Below are positions 1-5,909 of a stretch of DNA of 6,052 nt, in pieces. Under the pieces are notes generated by a model that had not been told where the DNA came from, ran no database searches, and saw only the letters and a program-made list of their open reading frames with translations. Source of the DNA: an uncultured Eubacteriales bacterium (GTDB lineage Bacteria > Bacillota > Clostridia > UBA1381); the NCBI GenBank assembly GCA_900556575.1, contig USPO01000105.1:1-6052 (forward strand), written 5' to 3'. Position 1 is the stretch's first letter. Every line of letters begins with the position of its first letter. A program made the translations under genes and the position numbers.

Positions 1-1401
1 GTAGGAGCTCCGGCAGATGATAATGAAGCGATAGGCGACGATAATGCAAATAGCGGCGGAAATACAGATACTTCGGAGGACAGCAGCTCGGATGATTTGA
101 CTAATACCACTGTTGGCAATGATACAGCGGACGATGAACAGGAAAAAATTTCTTCCGAAAATGATGCATCGGACGATAACACTGTAACATCGGAGGCAAC
201 GGCTGAACCGACAGCTACTCCCAAGCCTAAACAGACAAGGTTGATTAACGGAGATTTTGAGTATCCGCAGATTTACTATAATAATTTTAAAACAAAATCA
301 GACTTTGGTGATAGTAATTCCTTAAACGGACCGTGGTATGTTGCTTCAAGAAGTACACTTAAGTCTCTACTTAATGTGGATCTTGACAAATTCGGCTGGT
401 ATACAACTGCTAAAGATGAAAAAATTGAATTGGTTGTAGGAAAAAATGACAATGGAACAGATTATATGACAGGAAAAGAGAACGGAAGTCATTACGGTAA
501 CCCCGATACTGATAAAAACAAGAAATTGTATAACAACGTGAGTTTTGAACAAATTTGCGGAAGACAGTATGCAGAGCTGTGCGGTGAAGATCAGTCATCT
601 TTGTATCAGGTTATATCTACAAAGGAAGGTACAGTCTTTGACTGGAAACTTAAACATAGAAGCTGCGCTTATGAAGATTCAAAATATAAAGACATGCGGG
701 ACACAATGGCATTATTTATAGGAGATGCCTCATGTATAAGCAAAGACGGAAACTATGAAAACATATTGAAAAAGAAAAATGCGGGAACGGGTAAGCAATG
801 TAATGATATATTCATGTGGATGGCTCAGCTCTTAAAAGACAAAGGAATTGTTAAAACAGTGTACAGTACTACATTACAAGATTATATTATACAAGAAGAC
901 AGCGGAACGAATAAGGAGTTTACCATATATTCAATAGATAATATTGGAGACATAGATTTAAATTCGATAACAGAAGATAATTATACAGATTATTTTTCTC
1001 TTACACCAAAGGGCGATTTTAAAAAAGAATGGAAATGCTGGATAATATCTAATGATAAAAGTGATTGGGGAACTCCGTCGGGAACATATTCCGTTGCGGA
1101 GGGTCAGAAAGAATCGATTTTTGCCTTTACTGCATTGAGCGGAGGAAAAAATTATAGCGGAACAATAAACCAAGGAAACCTGCTTGATGATGTTGAATTC
1201 AGTGCGAGTTATCCGCTGAAGGTATCTTCTACCGGAGGAGGCTCCGGAACTGTTGTGATAGATGATAACGATTACGAGGTAAATGATACGGTCGGTTTGA
1301 ACAAAACACATGACGGCATATATATGGAGGATACAGCAGTAAAGGTAACGGCGACAGCCAATACTTCTGATAAATGCCGTTTCCTCGGTGCAAATATATG
1401 A
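1..1401 (+). CDS. Large secreted/surface protein, upstream part (5' partial, ends at in-frame TGA)
   Basis: The reading frame is open from base 1, so the true start and any signal peptide lie beyond the left edge. The TTG at 97 has no ribosome site and is not a start. Seen in order: an acidic Asp/Ser/Asn/Thr linker (about 1-200); a Pro/Thr stretch (TAEPTATPKPKQT, about 196-237); then a domain opening with NGDFEYP (about 247) and closing with GNLLDDVEF (1174-1200). Inside that domain are YAELCGEDQSSLYQ, DWKLKHRS (640-663) and DTMALFIG (700-723). This pattern resembles the jelly-roll, carbohydrate-binding-like modules of clostridial surface proteins, from memory and not from a search. A Gly/Ser linker (SGGGSG) leads into a beta repeat (about 1216 on) that is cut in the middle by TGA 1399-1401. 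The same frame continues open to 2877, so this is probably the front of one interrupted gene. An extracellular adhesive or glycan-binding role is inference. Confidence 0.8.
   Translation, partial: VGAPADDNEAIGDDNANSGGNTDTSEDSSSDDLTNTTVGNDTADDEQEKISSENDASDDNTVTSEATAEPTATPKPKQTRLINGDFEYPQIYYNNFKTKSDFGDSNSLNGPWYVASRSTLKSLLNVDLDKFGWYTTAKDEKIELVVGKNDNGTDYMTGKENGSHYGNPDTDKNKKLYNNVSFEQICGRQYAELCGEDQSSLYQVISTKEGTVFDWKLKHRSCAYEDSKYKDMRDTMALFIGDASCISKDGNYENILKKKNAGTGKQCNDIFMWMAQLLKDKGIVKTVYSTTLQDYIIQEDSGTNKEFTIYSIDNIGDIDLNSITEDNYTDYFSLTPKGDFKKEWKCWIISNDKSDWGTPSGTYSVAEGQKESIFAFTALSGGKNYSGTINQGNLLDDVEFSASYPLKVSSTGGGSGTVVIDDNDYEVNDTVGLNKTHDGIYMEDTAVKVTATANTSDKCRFLGANI
1399..1401 (+). other. In-frame TGA interrupting the surface-protein gene
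   Basis: Codons before it read RFLGANI and codons after it read GTFYSASD, all in the same frame. The frame then stays open for 491 codons to the TAA at 2875. TGA ends trmB (3171-3173 on the - strand) and the Wzz-like gene (4943-4945), so TGA is an ordinary stop in this genome and not globally reassigned. One base change would give Trp, Arg, Gly, Cys, Ser or Leu. The site lies inside a beta repeat and not at a domain border, which suggests a recent nonsense mutation or a base-call error more than an evolved gene split. Programmed readthrough cannot be excluded. Confidence 0.9.
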
Positions 1402-2877
1402 GGTACGTTCTATTCTGCATCGGATACTTCAAAGTTTACAAAAAGCGAAGAAACATATACTTTAAGCTTTTCATTGGATGAACCTACATATATTCATTTG
1501 ATGTTTGCAAAATCATCTACCGTTATATATGACCCTAACGGAGGTACATATAGGGGCAAGGAATATTGCGAATACAAGATGGGGGCTGAAAGCGGAACGG
1601 ACTCTGATGGTAATCAGATATGGAATGAACATAAAAACGGAGAGTTATCGGATGGAAACGCAGTACCGAAAACTCCGGAAAACACACGTTTTATAGGCTG
1701 GTTTTTCAGCCGTGCGGGCAGTAACGGCGGAATTATAACGTCGGATCATATAGTAACATATAAGTCTGACGATGACAATCCGGATAATGATAAGCTCGAG
1801 GTTCAATATAAAACATTGCAGGATCAGGAAGGATATAATACAGTATTGGTTTCGGCGAGTGAAGGAATCGCTTTTGTGGCACAATACGAGTATCTCCAAA
1901 GAGCGGTTGTCATGGTGAAAGGCACCACAGACTATGAATACAAAGAAGACGTCCAAGGTTCGGGAGCCACAGGGTGTACGGTTCAGGTAGGAAGCGGAAG
2001 CGGCAGTGGCAGTATTACAGCCGAAAGCTATCATAAGGTTGCCGAAACAATAAGTATGAAAGCAGGCAGAGATGACCCGGGAAATTATATATTCATGGGC
2101 TGGTATGATGCACCTAACGGCGGCAATAAAATATCTGATAAGGAGTTTTATACATATTCGGTAGACGGTCCGAGGGTAGTATATGCACGTTTCAGTAGGA
2201 GTGTGCAGTATCCGTATCTTTCGTTTGTGGCTGAAAATAACGAAACAGCCTCAGAATTAATCGGTACACCATTTAATATAGGTTCACATATAAGAGTCGG
2301 AGACACCGTAGTTTCAGCGTATGATGATAAAAATGTTACCGAAGGTATAGATGATAAAAGTAAGAGTGAAATATCAAAAAATCACGAAGGAAACAGCTAT
2401 GGAAATACTATATCCACAGGATTTGTAGCAAATATGAACCAAATGGATAATAATACTACGGTTAGCAACTGTGTATGGACAATTACAATTCCGGTAGATA
2501 ATACATATGTCAAGAGTGCTGATGGAAAGCAGATGAATTTTGGAAGCGGAGGTAAAATGGAATTTAAATCCGAACCAGTGCTTAGTGATTCTAATAATGT
2601 TGTTCATAATTATGGCAATATTTATGAGGTGAGTGAAATAAGCAATAGCACATCAGATAATAAAATAACATTAAAATTTAAAGATAATCTGCCTGCGACA
2701 CTTACCGGAGATATAGTTGTAACATACGGATTGGTGATAGATAATCTTTATGCACCGGGTGCACAGGCAACAATGTCATTTGATGTAGATGACGAGGCAA
2801 TAGATATATCGTCGGACATACACAGCGGAAATTTAGAGGATTATGCAAATAGTGTAAATAATCCATACAACAAATAA
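1402..2877 (+). pseudogene. Large secreted/surface protein, downstream part after in-frame TGA (beta-repeat and C-terminal domains)
   Basis: This continues the frame of the preceding segment. The possible restarts are TTG at 1474 and ATG at 1501. Neither has a purine-rich ribosome site, so independent translation is unlikely. Seen: the rest of the first beta repeat; a second repeat with YDPNGGT (1528-1548) and RFIGWFF (1687-1707), the hallmark of Listeria-Bacteroides (Flg_new / InlB B-like) repeats; a (GlySer)4 linker (1990-2013); a third repeat with FMGWYDAPNGG (from 2092) ending VYARFS; and a C-terminal region of about 220 residues (from about 2206) rich in short beta-type stretches and Asn/Asp/Ser. 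The end, NPYNK, has no LPXTG sorting signal, membrane helix or dockerin, so anchoring would have to come from the unseen N-terminus, or the protein is released. No further stops or frameshifts occur, which fits recent inactivation, readthrough, or an error at 1399. Function is unknown beyond a likely extracellular location. Confidence 0.7.
1990..2013 (+). repeat. (Gly-Ser)4 linker repeat
   Basis: Four consecutive Gly-Ser codon pairs (GGA AGC twice, then GGC AGT twice) lie between the second and third beta-repeat regions. Codons differ between the two halves. It is probably a flexible loop or linker in the protein and not a mobile or phase-variable DNA repeat. Confidence 0.6.
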
Positions 2878-2893
2878 CAAAGGAGTGACAAGC

Positions 2894-3085
2894 ATGAAAA
2901 GGTATGAAAGACCTATAATAGAGCTGCTCAGCTTCGATGAAGAGGAAGTAATAACCTCGTCGACACAGACACAGAGTTATGCGGCTAAGGACTTGAATGA
3001 GTATATGTTCGGTGACTCCGTAAATGCAGGAAGTACAACAACGGTAAATATAAACAAAGCGGTTGTTACCGGAGATTCAGAGTAA
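2894..3085 (+). CDS. Small peptide of unknown function, 63 aa
   Basis: The start is ATG 2894, preceded by AAAGGAG (2879-2885) with 8 bases of spacing. A GTG at 2885 would overlap that ribosome site and is rejected. The start lies 16 bases after the TAA of the surface-protein gene, so the two are probably co-transcribed. It is followed by a strong terminator. The peptide begins MKRYERPIIELLSFDEEEVITSS: a basic start, then an acidic segment ending in EEVITSS. The second half is Ser/Thr/Asn/Gly-rich (VNAGSTTTVNINKAVVTGDSE). There is no signal peptide, membrane helix or cysteine. From memory, short clostridial proteins with a similar Y-x-x-P-x-[IL]-E ... E-[ED]-V-I-T-[ST]-S opening are common and uncharacterised. 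The two-part layout (conserved-looking head, variable polar tail) recalls leader/core precursor peptides, but no modifying enzyme or transporter is in view, so that is speculation. I am confident it is a real gene, not of its role. Confidence 0.8.
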   Translation: MKRYERPIIELLSFDEEEVITSSTQTQSYAAKDLNEYMFGDSVNAGSTTTVNINKAVVTGDSE

Positions 3086-3118
3086 GCCTATCACATTACA
3101 CACACACTATATAAAAAG

Positions 3119-3158
3119 GCGGCAGCCGCAAAATTCGTTTTGCGGCTGCCGCTGTTTT
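3119..3158. terminator. Bidirectional intrinsic terminator between convergent genes
   Basis: A perfect 15-bp stem (3119-3133 pairing with 3138-3152) closes on a TTCG tetraloop. It is followed on the + strand by TGTTTTA, and on the - strand by a T-run (the complement of AAAAA at 3113-3117). It sits 33 bases after the small-peptide stop and 18 bases after the trmB stop on the opposite strand, so one hairpin can end transcription from both sides. Confidence 0.92.
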
Positions 3159-3170
3159 AGCAATTAATGC

Positions 3171-3899
3171 TCAATCGTCAATTTCATCTAAATCGTCTGT
3201 ATCTTCAAGGTCGGTGTCAACCTCCCTTTTTGCCTCGGGTAAGGCTCTTTCATCTTTCCAGCCAAGATATACGGCTTCGACTCTGTATATCGGCTGTCCG
3301 AGGTCAATAAATCTCTGCTCATACTCTGTTACAACATTTCCCTCAAAGTTTGATGCATGAAGGTCAAAGGTGATATTCTCCATCTTGTAGCCTTCCTGTG
3401 CAAAGGAATTGAGCGAAAATTCAAATAAATTTTTATTGTCGGTTTTGAACCAAATGTAATCACCGTTGTTCAATACCTGCTTGTATCTGTCGAGAAATAC
3501 CTTGTGTGTAAGTCTGCGTTTTGCCTGACGGCTCTTTTTCCATGGATCGGAGAAATTAAGGTAAATCCTCTTTATTTCGCCCTGCTCAAATATATCCGGC
3601 AGTCTTTCGGCATCTATATCCATAAATACAACATTTGTAAGTTCAGCTTCCTTGACCTTTTCCATTGCCATTACAATAACATCCTGAACCTTTTCAACGG
3701 CAATGAAGTTAATATCCGGATGCTGCTGTGCCATTCCTCTTATAAAGCTGCCTTTTCCGCAGCCTATCTCTATATGAATAGGGTTATCGTTTCCGAAAAC
3801 CTCGCTCCAATGTCCCTTGTGTGCCTCCGGATCCGTAATTCTTATATCACTGCAGCGTTCCATTCTTGCACCGCAGTTTTTCTTTTTTCTCATTCTCAT
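3171..3899 (-). CDS. trmB: tRNA (guanine-N7-)-methyltransferase
   Basis: This enzyme transfers a methyl group from S-adenosylmethionine to N7 of G46 in the tRNA variable loop, in the cytoplasm. With the start MRMRKKKN (ATG complement at 3897-3899) the protein has 242 residues. Visible features: the SAM-binding motif IHIEIGCGKGSF (about 41-52); acidic VEK after the second strand (68-70); the family signature NFSDPWKKSRQAKRRLTH (115-132); the TDN segment (153-155); and the TEYEQRF motif (191-197). An upstream ATG at 3962 lies before the predicted transcription start, so it is rejected; MRMRKK is also the usual family start. The ribosome site AAAGGA is rather far upstream, about 12 bases. The last 17 or so residues (VDTDLEDTDDLDEIDD) form an acidic tail beyond the usual family length of roughly 210-220. 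The gene is a single transcription unit, convergent with the small peptide and divergent from the capsule operon. Confidence 0.96.
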   Translation of the reverse strand: MRMRKKKNCGARMERCSDIRITDPEAHKGHWSEVFGNDNPIHIEIGCGKGSFIRGMAQQHPDINFIAVEKVQDVIVMAMEKVKEAELTNVVFMDIDAERLPDIFEQGEIKRIYLNFSDPWKKSRQAKRRLTHKVFLDRYKQVLNNGDYIWFKTDNKNLFEFSLNSFAQEGYKMENITFDLHASNFEGNVVTEYEQRFIDLGQPIYRVEAVYLGWKDERALPEAKREVDTDLEDTDDLDEIDD

Positions 3900-3952
3900 A
3901 GCTATGTTAAATCCTTTCAGAAAATCTTTTAATCTGTTCTCAATTGATTTAA

Positions 3953-3981
3953 AGTATATCATAATTCCAATTTTTTTTCAA
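3953..3981 (-). promoter_or_regulatory. Sigma-A-type promoter for trmB
   Basis: Read on the - strand, TTGAAA (3981-3976) is followed after 17 bases by TATACT (3958-3953), with an A-tract just inside the -35. Predicted transcription begins near 3946, leaving about 47 bases of leader before the trmB start at 3899. This promoter would exclude the upstream ATG at 3962 as a start. Confidence 0.82.
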
Positions 3982-4010
3982 GGCATTTTTCGCATTGTAA
4001 CGGTTTTGTA

Positions 4011-4030
4011 ACCTTTTTATGCTAAAAGGT
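4011..4030. repeat. Inverted repeat in divergent promoter region
   Basis: ACCTTTT (4011-4017) pairs perfectly with AAAAGGT (4024-4030) around a six-base centre. No T-run follows on either strand, so it is unlikely to be a terminator. Its place between two divergent promoters makes an operator plausible. Function is inferred only from position. Confidence 0.45.
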
Positions 4031-4043
4031 GTGATTTATGCTG

Positions 4044-4058
4044 AAAATCTTAGATTTT
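4044..4058. repeat. Near-perfect palindrome upstream of capsule-operon promoter
   Basis: AAAATCT and AGATTTT flank a single central T, a 7+1+7 palindrome. It ends 16 bases before the -35 box of the capsule-operon promoter, a usual place for an activator or repressor dimer. No regulator is encoded in the window. AT-rich DNA produces such palindromes by chance at some rate, so confidence is moderate. Confidence 0.45.
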
Positions 4059-4074
4059 GACTGCAATTTTTGGG

Positions 4075-4103
4075 TTGACAACTCAGTAATTTTATGTTAT
4101 ACT
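4075..4103 (+). promoter_or_regulatory. Consensus sigma-A promoter of the capsule/EPS operon
   Basis: TTGACA (4075-4080, exact consensus -35), a 17-base spacer and TATACT (4098-4103), with TGT just before the -10 giving an extended -10 element. Predicted start is near 4110, about 89 bases before the Wzz-like start codon. This is among the strongest promoter matches one can expect by eye. Confidence 0.9.
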
Positions 4104-4107
4104 GATA

Positions 4108-4125
4108 TAGTGTGTTGTAGTGTGT
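4108..4125 (+). repeat. Tandem 8-bp direct repeat at the predicted transcription start
   Basis: TAGTGTGT occurs at 4108-4115 and again at 4118-4125, one helical turn (10 bp) apart and directly over the predicted transcription start of the capsule operon. This could be an operator half-site pair or simple low-complexity sequence. Confidence 0.4.
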
Positions 4126-4126
4126 C

Positions 4127-4169
4127 TTCCTATGGGGACTATTGGAAAAGTGCATACTGCGTATAGGAA
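4127..4169 (+). promoter_or_regulatory. Possible leader hairpin in the 5' untranslated region
   Basis: TTCCTAT (4127-4133) can pair with ATAGGAA (4163-4169) across 29 bases that include a small ATAC-TGC-GTAT hairpin. It lies wholly in the untranslated leader, 12 bases before the purine-rich AAAGGA. It resembles no riboswitch class I recognise and has no terminator tail. The stem is short and AT-rich, so this is a weak call. Confidence 0.3.
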
Positions 4170-4198
4170 ACTAATAGTTGAAAGGATTTGGTGGTAAA

Positions 4199-4945
4199 AT
4201 GGACAATCAGAATACAGTCCAGGAAGTAAAGGCTGCTCCTGCGGGTGCGGCGGCGGAAAGCAGACAGGTTGAGTCTCAGATATCAATTATAGATATTATC
4301 AACATGATGCTTACATTCTGGTGGTTGATAGTAGTATTGGCTGTACTTGTCGGCGGAGGTACATTTGCGTATTCAAAGCTCACGTCTGTACCGCAGTACA
4401 GTTCATCGGCAACCGTGTATATCAATACACAGACAGAACAGAAGACAGATGACGTTAACGTAACGGCAATTTCAAACGCTCAGGAGCTTATGCCTACATA
4501 TATTGAGATTTTAGGCTCAAAGCCGTTCTTGGAAACAATCAGCGATGACATCGGAAACAAGTACAGCTACGGTCAGATAAAGTCAATGGTATCATATGCT
4601 TCGACAACCGATACAAATATTCTTAAAATATCTGTTAAGTCAACAGATTCGCATGATGCATATTTAATTGCCGAGAGTATTTCGCATAATGCTCCGGATG
4701 AAATCAGACGAGTATTTGAGGGCGGTTCTGTTAAGCTTATTAATAATGCAGAGGAAAGTACCACACCTCTTCCGAGTAACTCGCTTAAAAAAGGACTTAT
4801 CGGATTTGTGGCAGGTGCAGCTCTTGCGGCACTTATCATATTCTTGATTAATATATTTGATACTCGTGTTAAAAGCTCTGAAGAGCTTAGCTCAAAATAT
4901 GGACTTCCTATTCTCGGTGAGGTTCCGAACCTTAATGAAATGTGA
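4199..4945 (+). CDS. Wzz/CpsC-type polysaccharide co-polymerase (capsule chain-length regulator, kinase activator)
   Basis: A 248-residue membrane protein of the Wzz family (CpsC, CapA, YwqC type). It has a cytoplasmic N-terminus (1-37), a first membrane helix at about 38-58 (FWWLIVVLAVLVGGG), an external domain of about 140 residues, a proline-containing approach (TPLPSNSLKKG, about 189-199), a second helix at about 199-219 (GLIGFVAGAALAALIIFLI), and a short cytoplasmic tail ending LPILGEVPNLNEM. In this family the cytoplasmic tail docks to and activates the tyrosine autokinase, here encoded 17 bases downstream. The family also sets polymer length during Wzy-dependent export. ATG 4199 is chosen as start, with AAAGGA (4181-4186) at 12 bases and GGTGG (4190-4194) at 4 bases. 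A TTG at 4178 would absorb the ribosome site. It is the first gene of the operon behind the promoter at 4075-4103. The polymer made is unknown. Confidence 0.92.
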   Translation: MDNQNTVQEVKAAPAGAAAESRQVESQISIIDIINMMLTFWWLIVVLAVLVGGGTFAYSKLTSVPQYSSSATVYINTQTEQKTDDVNVTAISNAQELMPTYIEILGSKPFLETISDDIGNKYSYGQIKSMVSYASTTDTNILKISVKSTDSHDAYLIAESISHNAPDEIRRVFEGGSVKLINNAEESTTPLPSNSLKKGLIGFVAGAALAALIIFLINIFDTRVKSSEELSSKYGLPILGEVPNLNEM

Positions 4946-4962
4946 TTTGGGAGGGAAGTATT

Positions 4963-5895
4963 ATGTTGAATTTTGGTAAAAACAAAAAAAAGGAAAAAGA
5001 AGTACAGGCTGTAACTCTTAGGCAGAGCCAGCAGGCTATATTAAATGAAAAAACAGCTTTCGTTATTCAGGAGGCATATAAAACAGCAAGAACAAATATA
5101 ATTTTCTCTGTTTCGGGCGCTGTTCAGAACGGATGTAAGGTTATTGCCGTAACAAGTGCAAATCCGGGCGAGGGAAAAACAACATCTGTAATTAACCTTG
5201 CAATAACATTTGCACAGACAGGTGCCAAAGTGCTTCTCATCGACGGTGACTTGAGAAAGCCAAGAATACATCAGTATCTCGGCGTTGTCAAGAACAACGG
5301 TCTTTCAACTGTTCTCTCAAAGCAGATGAGGTTTGACGAGGCGGTGTTCAGAGATATAAGAACAGGTTTGGATTTACTTACATCGGGTTCAATCCCGCCT
5401 AATCCTGCCGAACTTCTTTCATCGCTTGCAATGGGCGATTTGATTGATACATTAAAGCAAAAGTATGATTATATATTTATAGATACTCCGCCGGTAACGG
5501 TCGTAACGGATGCGGCAGCATTGTCAAAGTTTGTTGACGGTCTTGTTATGATTGTCCGTGAGGGATATACAAATCATGAAAGTATAGAACATGCAATCAA
5601 TCTTCTGAACATAGCTGAAGCAAAGGTTCTTGGTTTCTTTGTAAATGACGTTGAAGCAGCCGGCGGCGGATACAGCGGTTACCGCAGCAAGGGCTACGGC
5701 GGCTATGGAAAGGGTTATAAGTATAATTATAGATATAATTACAGATACAACTATCGCTACGGCGGCAGAGAATACGGCGAAAAGGCGGAGATGTCTCCGG
5801 AGCAGACAAATGCTGTTCAAAATTTGAAGCCAAATCCGGAATTTAATTCTGAAAATGCGGCTGCCGAAAATGCGGACAACAGTCAGAATGTATAA
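4963..5895 (+). CDS. CpsD/CapB-type bacterial tyrosine autokinase
   Basis: A 310-residue cytoplasmic BY-kinase that autophosphorylates a tyrosine cluster and works with the Wzz-like partner to control polysaccharide assembly. The start is ATG 4963 after GGGAGG (4949-4954); a GTG at 4942 would overlap the preceding gene and is rejected. Visible: a Lys-rich N-terminus; the oligomerisation-type motif EAYKTAR (37-43; Lys where the classical E-x2-R-x2-R has Arg); Walker A SANPGEGKTT (65-74); Walker A' LLIDGDLRKP (91-100); and Walker B YIFIDTPP (170-177). The tail at 237-271 has 13 tyrosines in 35 residues, including a YNYR repeat. Unusually, a further 39 residues (272-310), rich in Glu, Asn and Ala, follow the cluster. 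In most relatives I know, the tyrosine cluster sits at the very C-terminus. It is co-transcribed with the Wzz-like gene and the lipoprotein. Confidence 0.95.
   Translation: MLNFGKNKKKEKEVQAVTLRQSQQAILNEKTAFVIQEAYKTARTNIIFSVSGAVQNGCKVIAVTSANPGEGKTTSVINLAITFAQTGAKVLLIDGDLRKPRIHQYLGVVKNNGLSTVLSKQMRFDEAVFRDIRTGLDLLTSGSIPPNPAELLSSLAMGDLIDTLKQKYDYIFIDTPPVTVVTDAAALSKFVDGLVMIVREGYTNHESIEHAINLLNIAEAKVLGFFVNDVEAAGGGYSGYRSKGYGGYGKGYKYNYRYNYRYNYRYGGREYGEKAEMSPEQTNAVQNLKPNPEFNSENAAAENADNSQNV
5722..5760 (+). repeat. 12-bp repeat coding for YNYR units in the kinase tail
   Basis: Three units of about 12 bases encode Tyr-Asn-Tyr-Arg, followed by a final Tyr codon (residues 254-266). The unit spellings drift (TATAATTATAGA, TATAATTACAGA, TACAACTATCGC), so protein-level selection seems to hold the pattern after an original duplication. 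Unit number could vary between strains and change the number of phosphorylatable tyrosines. Confidence 0.75.
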
Positions 5896-5909
5896 GAGGG
5901 GAAGAACGA

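Noticed and set aside
97..99. TTG as the start of the surface-protein gene
   Set aside because: No ribosome site precedes it, no signal peptide follows, and the frame is open back to base 1 with the same acidic composition.
958..1311. 117-codon frame opposite the surface-protein gene
   Set aside because: It is antisense to coding sequence, has no promoter or ribosome site, and reads as Ile/Ser/Arg-rich noise.
1399..1401. Genome-wide reassignment of TGA to Trp or Gly
   Set aside because: TGA ends both trmB and the Wzz-like gene at natural family lengths, so it acts as a stop here.
1399..1450. TGA as a selenocysteine codon
   Set aside because: I see no convincing SECIS-type hairpin just downstream, and a beta-repeat surface protein is not a redox enzyme that would need selenocysteine.
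1474..1503. Independent gene starting at TTG 1474 or ATG 1501
   Set aside because: No purine-rich ribosome site lies upstream of either, and the start would fall in the middle of a beta repeat.
3504..3932. 142-codon frame opposite trmB
   Set aside because: It is antisense to a well-conserved enzyme, has no ribosome site and has a random-looking composition.
3900..3962. Longer TrmB starting at 3962
   Set aside because: The start would be upstream of the predicted transcription start near 3946, and the family normally begins MRMRKK.
4011..4030. Inverted repeat as a terminator
   Set aside because: The stem is AT-rich and no T-run follows on either strand; no gene ends nearby.
5524..5820. 98-codon hydrophobic frame opposite the kinase tail
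   Set aside because: Its Ile/Val/Ala-rich character is the mirror of the Tyr/Asn/Gly codons on the coding strand; there is no initiation signal.
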